Shown: in pieces, positions 52,110-60,858 of the stretch
How the letters are laid out: each line of letters starts with the position of its first letter
Numbering within the stretch: position 1 is the first letter of the stretch
Assembly (NCBI RefSeq): GCF_002300555.2
Contig: NZ_NTHN02000001.1
Span: 1-64,000, forward strand
From: Alloyangia mangrovi
GTDB taxonomy: Bacteria > Pseudomonadota > Alphaproteobacteria > Rhodobacterales > Rhodobacteraceae
DNA: 64,000 nucleotides
Direction of reading: 5' to 3'
Program-made: the position numbers and the translations under genes
The notes under the pieces: generated by a model
Told to the model about the DNA's origin: nothing
Seen by the model: the letters and a program-made list of their open reading frames with translations, nothing else
Databases searched by the model: none

Positions 52110-53394
52110 ACGCGACCTGATCGCGGCGGGCGGCTTTGTGGTGCTGTTCCTGCTGATGCTGATCCGCGTGCCGATCGGCATCGCCATGGGGATCGTCGGG
52201 GTCGGCGGGTTCGGCATGGTGACCGGGCTGAAGCCGGCGCTGAACCTGCTGGCCACCTCGCCGCTGCGCACGGTGACGGACTTCAACCTGACGCTCATCC
52301 CCTTCTTCGTGCTAATGGGCGTGCTGGCCACCCGCTCGGGGATGAGCCGTGAGCTTTTCCGCGCCGCCAATGCCACGCTCGGCTCGTTCCGCGGCGGGCT
52401 CGGCATCGCCACGGTGGGAGCCTGCGCGGGCTTCGCGGCGATCTGCGGCTCGTCGGTGGCGACCGCCGCCACGATGACCGACATCGCCTACCCGGAGATG
52501 AAGCGCGCCGGCTACGGCGACGACGTGGCCACCGGGGTGATCGCCGCGGGCGGCACGCTCGGGATCCTGATCCCGCCGTCGGTGGTGCTGGCGGTCTACG
52601 GCTATATCACCGAACAAGACATCGGCAGCCTCTTCATCGCGGGCATCCTGCCGGGGCTGCTGGCGGTGCTGATGTACATGCTGACGGTGCGCTTCTGGTA
52701 CGGGCCACGCCTGCCCGCGGGCGCGCCCTTCCGGACGGGTGAGGCGCTGCGGGCGCTGCGCGACGTCTGGGCGGTGGCGCTGCTTTTCATCGCGGTGATC
52801 CTGTCGATCTACCTCGGGATCGCCACGGCAACCGAGGCCGCTGCGGTCGGCGCGGTGCTGACGGCGGTCATCGGGCTTGCGCGCGGGCGGCTGGGGGCGG
52901 CCTCGCTGCTCGACTGCCTCGTCGGGGCGCTGCGCACTTCGGTGGCGATCTACACCATCCTGATAGGGGCGATCCTCTTCGGCTACTTCCTTGCGGTGAC
53001 GCAGGTGCCGCAGAACATGACCCGCATGCTGATCGAGCTGGGGCTGGGGCGCTATGGCACGCTGGTGCTGATCATGGCGCTTTTCGTGGTGCTGGGTTGT
53101 TTTCTGGATGCCATGGCGATGATCATCCTGATGGTGCCCATCGTCTTTCCGGTGATCACCCAGCTCGGCTTCGATCCGATCTGGTTCGGCATCATCATCG
53201 TGATGACAGTGGAGCTGGGGCTGATCACCCCGCCGATCGGGATGAATGTCTTCGTGATCAACAGCATCGCCCGGCACGTCGGGCTCGGGACGATCTTCCG
53301 CGGAGTGCTGCCCTTCGTGCTGGTGGACCTCGTGCGTCTCGCGATCCTGATCCTCGTGCCGGGGCTGGTGCTGTTCCTGCCCAACTCGATGTAG
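52102..53394 (+). CDS. TRAP transporter large permease (DctM family)
   Basis: This is a 430-aa polytopic protein with about 12 membrane segments and DctM signatures CGSSVATAATMTDIAYPEM, AAGGTLGILIPPSVVLAVYG and LGLITPPIGMNVFVINS. It is the last gene of the right-facing acyl-CoA operon that starts at 47041. The convergent DUF3237 gene begins 34 bp beyond its stop. Confidence 0.93.
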   Translation: MSERDLIAAGGFVVLFLLMLIRVPIGIAMGIVGVGGFGMVTGLKPALNLLATSPLRTVTDFNLTLIPFFVLMGVLATRSGMSRELFRAANATLGSFRGGLGIATVGACAGFAAICGSSVATAATMTDIAYPEMKRAGYGDDVATGVIAAGGTLGILIPPSVVLAVYGYITEQDIGSLFIAGILPGLLAVLMYMLTVRFWYGPRLPAGAPFRTGEALRALRDVWAVALLFIAVILSIYLGIATATEAAAVGAVLTAVIGLARGRLGAASLLDCLVGALRTSVAIYTILIGAILFGYFLAVTQVPQNMTRMLIELGLGRYGTLVLIMALFVVLGCFLDAMAMIILMVPIVFPVITQLGFDPIWFGIIIVMTVELGLITPPIGMNVFVINSIARHVGLGTIFRGVLPFVLVDLVRLAILILVPGLVLFLPNSM

Positions 53395-53428
53395 GGCGAT
53401 CGGGCCGGTCCTCATCGGGCCGGCGCGC

Positions 53429-53899
53429 TCAGAGGCAGCGGAAGACATCCACCGTGACGCCGCCCGGTTGCGGCGTCACGCGGCTGACGAAGAGGGTCTC
53501 CCGCAGCCATTGGTGCCGCCCATCGGGCGCGTCGAAGACCGGCGCGGCGCGGAAGTAATAGGCCCCAGGGTCGACGGGCTCGCCGACCCGAAGCGCGGCG
53601 CGGGTCTCGGGCAGGGCGACGCGCAGGCCGAAGTTGCGCACGTAGATGAGCGTGCCGTCCTCGGCCTCGAGCGAGTAATGCGCGTTGACCTCGGCGACGC
53701 CATCCGGGCGCTGCCACAGCCAGTCGTAGCCGCCGGGTAGCACCCTGCCGCGAAGCAACGGCCCAGAGACGGTGCCACCGGTGATCGGGATGTGCTTGCG
53801 CTCGCCGTTTTCGCCCGCGCCGTTGCTCAGCGGCGGCGAGATCGCGACCTCGATGGTGAAGACGTGCTCGAGCGCCGGGGGTAGTGGTGGAACGGGCAC
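53429..53899 (-). CDS. DUF3237-domain protein
   Basis: This 156-aa protein fits the DUF3237 family, a small beta-barrel-like domain of unknown function. It has PLSNGAGENGERKHIPITGG and GTVSGPLLRGRVLPGG near the N-terminus and GAYYFRAAPVFDAPDG near the C-terminus. GTG 53899 is the start, two bases after the stop of the hydrolase gene, so it is the last gene of the dctPQM-hydrolase operon. Members are often found next to esterases and dehydrogenases in aromatic or terpenoid catabolism; the role here is unknown. Confidence 0.82.
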   Translation of the reverse strand: MPVPPLPPALEHVFTIEVAISPPLSNGAGENGERKHIPITGGTVSGPLLRGRVLPGGYDWLWQRPDGVAEVNAHYSLEAEDGTLIYVRNFGLRVALPETRAALRVGEPVDPGAYYFRAAPVFDAPDGRHQWLRETLFVSRVTPQPGGVTVDVFRCL

Positions 53900-53901
53900 T
53901 C

Positions 53902-54834
53902 TCAGACCTCGGCGTAGCGGCGGCCGAGCCAGGCGGTCATTTCTGTCAGCTTGGTCCGGGTGTCCTCGCAGTATTCCATGGCGCGCAGGTAGCCGTGGAT
54001 CAGCCCCTTGCCCGCGTCGAAGGTGACATCGACGCCTGCGGCACCCAGTTTTTCCGCATAGGCATAGCCGTCGTCGCGCAGGGGGTCGTGCTCGGCCACA
54101 GCGATGAAGGCCGGGGGCAGGTCGTCGTGGCTCTTCGCGTGCAGCGGCGCGGCGAGCGGGTGGGTGAGGTTCTCCTCGCTGCCGCAGTACATGAGGTTGG
54201 TCGCCCCCATGTGTTTCGTCTGGATCAGTGGGCCGTCGGCGTTCTCCTGGTAGGAAGGGTAGGCCATCTCGAAATGCACGCAGGGATAGACCAGCAGCTG
54301 TGCCATGGGCGCCGCCTCGGTGCCGCGCAGGCCGAGGCAGGCCGCCGCGGCAAGGTTGGCCCCGGCGCTGTCGCCGCCGATGGCGATGCGGGCGGGGTCG
54401 ATGCCGAGGGTCTCGGCGTTGTCGCGGACCCAGCGGGCGACGTCCATCACCTCGTGGATGGCCTTGGGGAAGGGGTGTTCGGGCGCCAGCGCGTAATCGA
54501 CGCTGATCACCGTCTGCCGGCCGGCGGCGGCGATGCGCGAGGTGATGTCGGCATGGGTCATCGGGCTGCCCTGCATCCAGGCGCCGCCGTGCATGTAGAT
54601 GAGGCAGGGCTGTGCGCCGCTGCTCTCGTGGCGCTCGATACGCAGCAGCACGTTGCGACCTTCGGAGGTGACGAAGGCAGTCGAGAGCGCGATGCCCTCG
54701 GGCTGCGGCAGGCGCATCTTCTCGGCGATGTATTCGAAGAGCAGGCGGCGGTCGGTCACCGGGGCCGCGGCGGGAAGCACGGCCCAGGAGCTTTCCCAGG
54801 TTGCGAGGAAGGTCTTGATATCCGGATTGATCAT
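53902..54834 (-). CDS. Alpha/beta hydrolase, hormone-sensitive-lipase-like (family IV) esterase
   Basis: This 310-aa cytoplasmic esterase has the oxyanion motif YMHGGAWMQG, the nucleophile GGDSAGANLAAA, the catalytic Asp in VAEHDPLRDDG and the His in GLIHGYLRA. It hydrolyses short-chain carboxyl esters or lactones. GGAG lies about 7 bases before the start. Cotranscription with a TRAP transporter suggests that it opens an imported ester or lactone. Confidence 0.93.
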   Translation of the reverse strand: MINPDIKTFLATWESSWAVLPAAAPVTDRRLLFEYIAEKMRLPQPEGIALSTAFVTSEGRNVLLRIERHESSGAQPCLIYMHGGAWMQGSPMTHADITSRIAAAGRQTVISVDYALAPEHPFPKAIHEVMDVARWVRDNAETLGIDPARIAIGGDSAGANLAAAACLGLRGTEAAPMAQLLVYPCVHFEMAYPSYQENADGPLIQTKHMGATNLMYCGSEENLTHPLAAPLHAKSHDDLPPAFIAVAEHDPLRDDGYAYAEKLGAAGVDVTFDAGKGLIHGYLRAMEYCEDTRTKLTEMTAWLGRRYAEV

Positions 54835-54853
54835 TGAGGTCTCCTGGGAAGGA

Positions 54854-56155
54854 TCAGCCCTGATAGCCTATGAGGCGGGGCAGGAAGAGGACGAAGTCGG
54901 GAACGAAGGTGATGATCCCGAGCGCGGCGAGCAGCGCGAGGATGAAGGGCCAGATGTCGCGCACGATGGCGCGCATCGGCTGGTTGGTGATCGAAGCGGT
55001 GATGAACAGCAGCAGCCCGTAGGGCGGGGTGATCAGCCCGAGCATCGCGTTGACCACCGCGATGACCCCGAAGTGCACCAGGTCGATGCCCATGGCCTGC
55101 ACCGCGGGAACGAGGATCGGCACCACGATGAGCAGGATCGCCCCGCCTTCCAGCACGCAGCCGAGCAGCAGGATCAGGATGTTGATGACGATCAGGAAGC
55201 CGGTCTGCGACAGGTCGAGGCTGGTCAGCCAGCCGGCAAGCTTGGCGGGCACGTCCTCGCGGGTGATCACGTAGTTGAAGGTGATCGAGCCGGCGATGAG
55301 GATGCCGATGGAACCGGCCGAGCGGGCCCCGGCGCAGAGCGTGCTCCAGAAGGCGCGGAAGCTGACCGAGCGGTAGAGCAGGATCGAGATGATCAGCGCG
55401 TAGGCGGCGGCGACGGCGGCGGCCTCGGTCGGGGTGACGATGCCGCTGTAGATGCCGCCCAGCAGGATCACCGGCAGCATCAGCGCGGCGACCGCCTGCA
55501 GGGTGGCGCGGGGTAGCTCCGACAGGGGCACGGCCTCGTCGGTAGGGAAGTTGCGCTTGCGGGCGATGACATAGTTCATCAGCCCCATGACCAGCGCCAT
55601 CAGCAGGCCGGGCGCCAGCCCGGCGGCAAAGAGGAAGCCCACCGACTGGTCGGCGACCAGCGCGTAGAGAACCATGGGGATCGAGGGCGGGATGATCGGG
55701 CCGATGGTGGCCGCTGCGGCGGTGATCGCGGCGGCGTAGCTCGGCGTGTATTTCCCATCGCGGGTCATCAGCCCGATGATGATCTTGCCCATGCCCACCG
55801 CGTCGGCCACCGCCGAGCCGGACATGCCGGAAAAGATCACCGAGGAGACCACGTTGACGTGGCCGAGCCCGCCGCGGAACCGCCCGACCAGCGCCTGGCA
55901 GAAGCGCAGCAGCCGATCGGCGAGGCTGCCGATGTTCATGATGTCGGCCGCGAGGATGAACAGCGGGATCGCGAGCAGCGTGTAGCCGTTGTAGAGCCCC
56001 TGCAGCAGTTGCTCGGAGGCAATCGAGGGGTCGTAGCCCTTGAGGATGAGATAGAGGAACGAGCCGCACATCATCGCGAGGCCCACCGACAGGCCGGTGA
56101 TCGACAGCAGCACGATCAGCAGCATCGAGAGCGCGAAGGGGTCAGTCATAGTCAT
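54854..56155 (-). CDS. TRAP transporter large permease (DctM family)
   Basis: This is a membrane protein of about 433 aa with roughly 12 segments and DctM motifs SGMSGSAVADAVGMGKI, AAAATIGPIIPPSIPMVLY and LGLITPPYGLLLFIT. The start at 56155 follows GGAG and overlaps the DctQ end by 14 bases; ATG 56149 is an alternative. It belongs to the third TRAP system, on the minus strand. Confidence 0.92.
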   Translation of the reverse strand: MTMTDPFALSMLLIVLLSITGLSVGLAMMCGSFLYLILKGYDPSIASEQLLQGLYNGYTLLAIPLFILAADIMNIGSLADRLLRFCQALVGRFRGGLGHVNVVSSVIFSGMSGSAVADAVGMGKIIIGLMTRDGKYTPSYAAAITAAAATIGPIIPPSIPMVLYALVADQSVGFLFAAGLAPGLLMALVMGLMNYVIARKRNFPTDEAVPLSELPRATLQAVAALMLPVILLGGIYSGIVTPTEAAAVAAAYALIISILLYRSVSFRAFWSTLCAGARSAGSIGILIAGSITFNYVITREDVPAKLAGWLTSLDLSQTGFLIVINILILLLGCVLEGGAILLIVVPILVPAVQAMGIDLVHFGVIAVVNAMLGLITPPYGLLLFITASITNQPMRAIVRDIWPFILALLAALGIITFVPDFVLFLPRLIGYQG

Positions 56156-56663
56156 GGGTCTCCGGGTGGAGGTCGACTTCGTCGCGCGTGCGGTTGCCGG
56201 CAATTCCGCCCCAGGCGAGCAGCAGCATCCGGATGATCACGGCGACGTGGAAGGGGATGTAGATGCCGAAGACGAGGTCGAACGGCCAGCGCATGTAGGC
56301 GGTGCGCTCGATGGACATGAACTGCACGTAGTCCCAGGCCGCCGGCAGCGTGTAGGCGAAGATCGCGGCGCAGGTCAGACCGGCAAAGACGTCGAAGGTG
56401 CGGCGCACCCCGCGCGGCACCGCGCTGTAGACGATGTCGAGCCGGATCATGTCGCCGCTGCGGATCACGAAGGCGAAGCTGAAAAGGATGCCCCAGAGCC
56501 AGGCGATGGTCACCCATTCCACGGTCCAGCCCACCGGCAGGCCGAGGAAATAGCGGAACACTACCTGCAGGATGAAGACGGCGAACATACTGCCCAGGAG
56601 CAGCGCAGCGATGTGCTGGGGCAGGCGGCTCAGCCACTGCCAGAGAGAGTGGAGGGTTTGCAT
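56142..56663 (-). CDS. TRAP transporter small permease (DctQ family)
   Basis: This is a 173-aa membrane protein with four hydrophobic segments and the DctQ-type stretch RSGDMIRLDIVYSAV after the second, followed by a cytoplasmic tail. It overlaps the DctM gene. A 12-bp hairpin separates it from the receptor gene upstream on the minus strand. Confidence 0.9.
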   Translation of the reverse strand: MQTLHSLWQWLSRLPQHIAALLLGSMFAVFILQVVFRYFLGLPVGWTVEWVTIAWLWGILFSFAFVIRSGDMIRLDIVYSAVPRGVRRTFDVFAGLTCAAIFAYTLPAAWDYVQFMSIERTAYMRWPFDLVFGIYIPFHVAVIIRMLLLAWGGIAGNRTRDEVDLHPETHDYD

Positions 56664-56686
56664 GGGGGATCCTATCCCGAGGCGCG

Positions 56687-56714
56687 GGGTGGCAGAGCGC
56701 TGGCTCTGCCACCC
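56687..56714. promoter_or_regulatory. Intercistronic hairpin after the receptor gene
   Basis: GGGTGGCAGAGC (56687-56698) and GCTCTGCCACCC (56703-56714) form a 12-bp perfect stem with a 4-nt loop between dctP and dctQ of the third TRAP system, without a T tract. Confidence 0.6.
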
Positions 56715-56744
56715 ATGGTTGGTCTTACCGGGTGGTCAGTCGGC

Positions 56745-57740
56745 TCACTTGCCGACGGCGAGGATCGCGTCGACCAGCCCTTCCGGCCAGTCCGCCGAGT
56801 ACTTCGAGTCCTGGTAGACCGCGATCACATGGGTCTGGAACGCCTCGTTGTCCGGCGTGTAGATGTCGAGACCATTGGCGGCCATGTCGGCCTCGAGTTC
56901 GGCCTCCTGGTCGAGCGTGATCTTGTCGAGCGCGGCCTCGAAGTTGTCGGCGCAGCCCTGCATCTTCTCCTGCTGCGCCTGGGTCAGCGAGTCCCACTTC
57001 TTCAGCGAGATGGTGAACTCGTTGGCGGCGATCAGATGCGCGGTCTTGCCGATGTGGTTGATCACCTCGTCGAACTTCATGCTGCGTGTCGCCGGGAACC
57101 CGTTGTCCTGACCGTCGATCGCGCCGGTCTGCAGCGCGGTATAGACCTCGGCGAAGGGCACCGGCACCGGGGTCGCGCCCATGGCGGTGCCGACGAACTG
57201 CCAGCCTTCGCCCGGCGGCATGCGCAGCTTGACGCCGTCGAGGTCCTCGGGAGTCATGATGCGCGCGTCGCCGACATAGCCGAGGTGGCGTGCGCCGATG
57301 TAGGGGAAGGAGAGGATCTTGACCTTCGCCCTGTCCTCGATCTCGGCCAGCATTTCGTCCAGCACGTCGGAATCGTAGACCGCGCGCATGTGCTCGTAGT
57401 CGCGGAACAGGAACGGCGTGCCCAGCAGCGAGGTCGAGGGCACCTGGTTGTAGAAATCGAAGATCGCGAGGTTGCCCATGTCAAGGTTGCCGCGCTGCAT
57501 GGCGGTCAGCTCGGTGCCCAGCTTGAACAGCGTGGCGCCGTGGTAGGACTTGAACTCGAACTCGTCGCCGAGACAGGCGCCGAAGGCCTCGCGCAGCGTG
57601 GTGGTGCGGATGTCGTTCTCGGAGACGGTGTCCGAATAGATCAGCTCGACCTTGTCCGCGGCGCTGGCGGGCAGGGCGAGGGTGAGTGCCAGGGCCGAGG
57701 TGGCGATGCCACCGGCCAGAAATGCCTTCAGAGACGTCAT
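56745..57740 (-). CDS. TRAP transporter solute-binding protein (DctP family)
   Basis: This receptor of about 331 aa has a signal peptide ending near ALPASAADK and DctP features: DLDGVKLRMPPGEGWQFVG with the substrate Arg, EVYTALQTGAIDGQDNGFP and a C-terminal helical latch. GGAGGACC sits just before the ATG at 57740. It opens the five-gene unit dctP-dctQ-dctM-esterase-DUF3237 and is divergent from a TetR gene, the probable regulator. Confidence 0.93.
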   Translation of the reverse strand: MTSLKAFLAGGIATSALALTLALPASAADKVELIYSDTVSENDIRTTTLREAFGACLGDEFEFKSYHGATLFKLGTELTAMQRGNLDMGNLAIFDFYNQVPSTSLLGTPFLFRDYEHMRAVYDSDVLDEMLAEIEDRAKVKILSFPYIGARHLGYVGDARIMTPEDLDGVKLRMPPGEGWQFVGTAMGATPVPVPFAEVYTALQTGAIDGQDNGFPATRSMKFDEVINHIGKTAHLIAANEFTISLKKWDSLTQAQQEKMQGCADNFEAALDKITLDQEAELEADMAANGLDIYTPDNEAFQTHVIAVYQDSKYSADWPEGLVDAILAVGK

Positions 57741-57934
57741 GTGGTCCTCCCATCTGTACCGTTGCGCAGCGGCGCGCCTGTCGGCGTGCCAGCGGTCCTC
57801 CCGGGCGACGGCCCGCCGCCTCATCCGCTGCTTGTCATTTATGTACCTAGTGGTTCATTAACGTAAAGAGAGATGTTTCCGCCTTGTCACCACGGGCGCA
57901 CCGGGAGAGAACCGGCAGGGGAGGACCAAGAGGC

Positions 57935-58660
57935 ATGACGGCAGACGGCACCAAGACGACCGAGGGCAAGGCAAAGGCGCGCTCGGGGCGGCGCAAGCTG
58001 GCCGCGGATCAGGACACCGCCGCACTGGCCGAGCAGACGCGCGCCAATATCATCGCCGTTGCGACCCGCGAATTCGTCCGCCACGGTTTCGACGGGGCCA
58101 GCATCAACGAGATCGCCGCGGAGACCGCGACCTCGAAGCGCATGATCTACTACCATTTCGGCTCGAAGCTGGGGCTCTACCGGGCGGTGCTCGAGGCCGC
58201 CTACGAGCGGGTGGGACACCGGGACAACAGCGCGGAGACGCCAAAGGCCCCGGCGATGGACGCCCTGCGCAGCTACGCCGAGAACGCCTTCGAGCATTTT
58301 CACGCCAACGAGGATTTCGTGCGCCTCGTCATGGCCGAAAACCTCAACAACGGGGCCACGATCCGCGAGTCCGACTTCGTCCGCGCGCGCTCGGCGGCGA
58401 ACCTCTCCTCGCTCGAGGCGATCTGGACGCGCGGCGTAACCGAGGGGACGATGCGCAAGAACATCCGCATCGTCGATCTCTATTTCGCGATCGTGGCCGT
58501 CTCCTTCCATGCCGTGTCGAACCGGATTTCCACCGGCATCTCGCTGGGCATGGACCTCACGTCCGAGGCGGAGATCGACTTCCGGCGCAGGTTGGTCGGC
58601 GATGTCGCCTGTCACTATGTCGCCCGGATTTCCGACGAGTCGCCGGACCGCACGACATAA
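57935..58660 (+). CDS. TetR-family transcriptional regulator
   Basis: The product is about 241 aa. After a basic N-terminal tail of about 35 residues comes the TetR HTH: IIAVATREFVRHGFDGASIN and EIAAETATSKRMIYYHFGSK. The C-terminal ligand domain is of the RutR-like/TetR_C type. GGGGAGGA lies upstream of ATG 57935. The 194-bp gap to the divergent dctP holds a relatively AT-rich segment near 57835-57870 (TTTATGT ... ACGTAAA arms) that may be the operator. It probably represses the third TRAP/esterase operon. Confidence 0.92.
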   Translation: MTADGTKTTEGKAKARSGRRKLAADQDTAALAEQTRANIIAVATREFVRHGFDGASINEIAAETATSKRMIYYHFGSKLGLYRAVLEAAYERVGHRDNSAETPKAPAMDALRSYAENAFEHFHANEDFVRLVMAENLNNGATIRESDFVRARSAANLSSLEAIWTRGVTEGTMRKNIRIVDLYFAIVAVSFHAVSNRISTGISLGMDLTSEAEIDFRRRLVGDVACHYVARISDESPDRTT

Positions 58661-58678
58661 CCGCTGCGGGCCGGGGCT

Positions 58679-60796
58679 TTAGGCGTGCAGTCCGCGGCGG
58701 GCGAGGGCCTCGGCGCAGCGGCGACCAAGGGTGATCTCCTCGGTGGAGAAGCTTGGGGCGCCCCGCAGATAGTTGATCGTCCCGAGCACCTGGCCCCCCG
58801 CGATCACCGGCACGTTCAGCACCGCCTCGAGTCCGAGTCCGAGGATGGTCTCGTGGTCGGAGAAGGCCCAGGCGATGTCCGCGGGGCCGAAACCGGCGTT
58901 CACCTCGCGCCCGACCAGCACCTTTTCGCCCCAAGCGGTGGCGCGCTTGGGTTTGCGCCCGCTCACCGGGTAGACCTCGGGCAGGGTGGAGTAGAGGCGC
59001 TCGACTTCCATCTCTGCCGCGTGAAGGCGCATGGCGGTGAAGAGCCCGTTGGGGATCGCGGCGGCGCAGAGCGCATAGGCCTCGGCGCGCGGGGTCGCGG
59101 GGTCGGCGATGCGGGCGAGGTCGGGCGGTCGTATCGGAGCGGGCCCCGTGGCGGCGGTGCCGGCACGGCGGGTGTCGGCCACGGCGATCGCGCCCTCCGC
59201 GCTGCGCAGGGCGATGCAGATGCCGCCGGCCATCCAGGTCTCCTGTGGCCAGGCTTCGAGGTCATGGCCGCGGGCCGCGAGATCGGCGATCTGCGACGGC
59301 TCCAGGTCGGACTCGAAGAGCACCTTGTTGGGGAACACGTCATGCGGCGCGAAGCTGCCGGGGAAGGCATAAGTGGCGACGCGCGGGGCGCGCACCGCCT
59401 GGGCGGGTGCCATACCTAGGTCGAGCATGTTCAGCAAAACCTGGACCATCGCCTGCACCTGCACGTCGCCGCCGGGCGTGCCCATGGCGAGCCAGGGCTT
59501 GCCATCCTTCAGCGCGAGGATCGGGTTCGGGGTGAGCCGCGGCCGCTTGCCCGGGGCAAGGGCGTTGAGGTGCCCGGGGATCGCCCGCGACTGCGAGCCG
59601 CGCGACGAGACCGAAAGTCCGGTGCCGGGGATCACCAGCGTGTCGTAGCTGGGATCGCTCGGGGTAGCCGAGAAGATGTTCCCCGCGCCATCGATGACGC
59701 TGACATGCGAGGTGTCGGCGCAGCCGATGTGGAAGACCGCCGGCGCGCCGCTTGGCGGTGTGGGGGTGCCGGGCGCGGGCAGCGGGTCGGACTGCGGGCC
59801 GATCCCGGCGAGCCGGTCGGCGAGGAACTCGGGCGCGAGCAGCTCTTCGGGGCGGATCTCCATATGGTCGGGGTCGGTGATGAAGGCCTCGCGGTCGGCG
59901 AAGACCCGTTTCAGCACTTCGATCAGGAGATGCAGGTCGAGCGCGCCATCGCGGGTGGCGGCGCCGGGGCCGGCGGCCTCGATCATCGCCAGCGTCTCGG
60001 CCATGGAGATGCCCTGGCACCAGGCGCCACAGCAATGCACCTCGGCGCCGCGGAAACTGACGGGAAGCGTCGGCTCTTCGCGCACCTCGTAGCCGGCAAG
60101 GTCGGCCGCGGTCAGCAGCCCGCCGTTCGCTGCATGGAAGGCAACGATCCGCTCGGCGATGGGCCCTTCGTAGAAGGCGGCGCGCGCTGCGGCGAGCCCG
60201 GCGCGGCGGTCGCCGGGGCAGGCGGCCTCGGCTGCGATCATCTGCTCCAGCGTCCAAGCAAGGTCGCGCTGCACAAAGCGTTCGCCGACCACGGGCGGGC
60301 GGCCTCCGGGCAGGAAAATCTCGGCGGTGGAGGGGAAACGGGCGTATTTCTCCTGCCGCGAGGCGACGAATTCGGCGAAGAGCGGGTAGACCTCGAAGCC
60401 CTCACGCGCCGCTTCCAGCGCCTCCTCGGCGATATCGGCAAAGCGCATGGTGCCCTTCTCCGAGAGGGCGCGGATCCAGCTGGCGGGGGCGGCGGGGATG
60501 ACGGTGCGCAGGATGCCCTCGGGGACATGGTCGCCATGGGCGCGGTGCAGGGCCTCGACATCCGCAGCGGCGGGCCAGCCGCCGACCCCGTCCTGGCTGG
60601 TGACCCGGCCGCTGGTGGCATCGAACATGATGATGGGCGCGACCCCGGCGACGGAAACGAGATCGGGCTGGACCACGCCCAGCGTCAGCCCTGCGGCGAC
60701 GCCCGCATCCACGGCATTGCCGCCGGCGCGGAGGAGTCGCTCGGCGGCCCTGGTGGCGGTCGGGTGTCCCGTGGCGACTGCCCAATTTTCGCTCAT
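58679..60796 (-). CDS. Gamma-glutamyltransferase-family protein fused to a GAF domain
   Basis: The protein is about 705 aa. Residues 1 to about 535 form a gamma-glutamyltransferase-like Ntn-hydrolase: it begins ENWAVATGHPTATRAAERLL, and the autoprocessing nucleophile Thr362 is in CADTSHVSVIDGAGN. Later come GLSVSSRGSQ and MGTPGGDVQVQAMVQ. There is no signal peptide, so it is cytoplasmic, unlike secreted GGT. From residue about 555 the chain continues into a GAF-like domain (GRKPKRATAWGEKVL, HETILGLGLEAVLNVPV, LGTINYL) normally encoded as a separate small protein. The fusion could allow ligand control of hydrolysis. It is divergent from a GntR gene. Confidence 0.88.
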   Translation of the reverse strand: MSENWAVATGHPTATRAAERLLRAGGNAVDAGVAAGLTLGVVQPDLVSVAGVAPIIMFDATSGRVTSQDGVGGWPAAADVEALHRAHGDHVPEGILRTVIPAAPASWIRALSEKGTMRFADIAEEALEAAREGFEVYPLFAEFVASRQEKYARFPSTAEIFLPGGRPPVVGERFVQRDLAWTLEQMIAAEAACPGDRRAGLAAARAAFYEGPIAERIVAFHAANGGLLTAADLAGYEVREEPTLPVSFRGAEVHCCGAWCQGISMAETLAMIEAAGPGAATRDGALDLHLLIEVLKRVFADREAFITDPDHMEIRPEELLAPEFLADRLAGIGPQSDPLPAPGTPTPPSGAPAVFHIGCADTSHVSVIDGAGNIFSATPSDPSYDTLVIPGTGLSVSSRGSQSRAIPGHLNALAPGKRPRLTPNPILALKDGKPWLAMGTPGGDVQVQAMVQVLLNMLDLGMAPAQAVRAPRVATYAFPGSFAPHDVFPNKVLFESDLEPSQIADLAARGHDLEAWPQETWMAGGICIALRSAEGAIAVADTRRAGTAATGPAPIRPPDLARIADPATPRAEAYALCAAAIPNGLFTAMRLHAAEMEVERLYSTLPEVYPVSGRKPKRATAWGEKVLVGREVNAGFGPADIAWAFSDHETILGLGLEAVLNVPVIAGGQVLGTINYLRGAPSFSTEEITLGRRCAEALARRGLHA

Positions 60797-60816
60797 TCCG
60801 CCCTGCCTTTCAAAAT

Positions 60817-60828
60817 AACTTCCTAGTT
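60817..60828. promoter_or_regulatory. GntR operator-like motif, copy 1
   Basis: AACTTCCTAGTT, an imperfect palindrome, lies in the 96-bp ggt/gntR divergent gap, 30 bp (about three helical turns) from a second related site. Confidence 0.55.
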
Positions 60829-60846
60829 TTTCGAGAGTACCTGAAT

Positions 60847-60858
60847 AACTACGTAGTT
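60847..60858. promoter_or_regulatory. GntR operator-like motif, copy 2, overlapping a -35 element
   Basis: AACTACGTAGTT is a perfect 12-bp palindrome sharing AACT....AGTT arms with copy 1. It overlaps TTGACA at 60857-60862, with TATTAC 15 bp further on, so a bound regulator would block the gntR promoter. Confidence 0.6.

Noticed and set aside
57835-57870. Strong TetR operator between tetR and dctP
   Set aside because: Only weak TTTATGT/ACGTAAA outer arms are seen and the centre is not symmetric, so it is mentioned with the tetR gene but not listed as a site.
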